A stretch of DNA of 64,000 nucleotides from Cryptomeria japonica (lineage: Eukaryota; Streptophyta; Pinopsida; Cupressales; Cupressaceae). The notes under the pieces were generated by a model. That model was not told where the DNA came from. It did no database searches and was given only the letters and a program-made list of their open reading frames with translations. A program made the position numbers and the translations under genes. The stretch lies in assembly GCF_030272615.1 (NCBI RefSeq), contig NC_081406.1, positions 477,676,900 through 477,740,899 of the forward strand, given 5' to 3'. Positions 63,914 to 64,000 of the stretch are shown here, piece after piece. Position 1 is the stretch's first letter, and each line of letters opens with the position of its first letter.

Positions 63914-64000
63914 TGTTGGCAATTTGGAGGAATTGATTATGTGTTGCATTGATGTTTGTCATTGATGTCAACAATGTTGGCATTATGAGAACCAGTATGA
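63914..64000 (+). mobile_element. Copia-L: start of another copia LTR
   Basis: TGTTGGCAATTTGGAGG, then GTCATTGATGTCAACAATG, the opening of a copia LTR of the same general type. It interrupts the Copia-K 3' LTR and runs off the window. Confidence 0.75.

Overview
The window is repeat DNA from a plant nuclear genome. I see no cellular gene, rRNA, tRNA or CRISPR. Everything that can be named is a piece of an LTR retrotransposon: Ty3/gypsy elements of Tat type (with a second RNase H domain) and Ty1/copia elements with Met-tRNA-type primer sites. Most reading frames are broken by stops and frameshifts. Deep nesting of old elements and low GC suggest a large-genome seed plant, perhaps a conifer; that identification is an inference, not proven by the sequence.

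Layout. Elements are labelled A to M here for convenience. Copia-G (44458-50305) is an outer host. Gypsy-A sits inside its coding region; only the right part of A (22619-44457) is in view. A is interrupted twice. The first interruption is Copia-B on the minus strand, whose 5' LTR and gag occupy 18330-22618. B appears to be interrupted by Gypsy-C (1-18329), and C is interrupted by a 4.4-kb solo LTR, D (12617-16994). The second interruption of A is Gypsy-E on the minus strand (24018-37879), which carries a copia LTR fragment, F (to 33709). The chain G > A > B > C > D is five levels deep. The two best-proven joints are D in C and E in A: each has a 5-bp target duplication and a reading frame that continues across the insertion.

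To the right, Copia-G itself abuts a minus-strand gypsy LTR (M, 50306-50629). Copia-J (51002-55477) follows, with a gag of coiled coil plus zinc knuckles and then an unidentified ORF instead of pol. Copia-K (55478-63913) interrupts that ORF. K carries an apparently perfect 1,710-bp tandem duplication of LTR end plus gag. Copia-L begins inside the 3' LTR of K at 63914. Smaller insertions are a 264-bp element in the RT/RNase H region of C and a 1.28-kb solo LTR (I) in the RNase H of G.

What stands out: (1) Gypsy-C has its extra RNase H before the reverse transcriptase, while E (and A as far as visible) has it after; (2) five copia LTRs end in a hairpin whose stem differs in each element but still pairs, around a constant C-rich loop; (3) the K duplication is far younger than the element; (4) D contains a 37-bp minisatellite made of hairpin units; (5) A and E share a three-copy 31-bp motif just after the pol stop; (6) A carries an antisense plant-mobile-domain ORF. 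All boundaries were read by eye, without alignment software.
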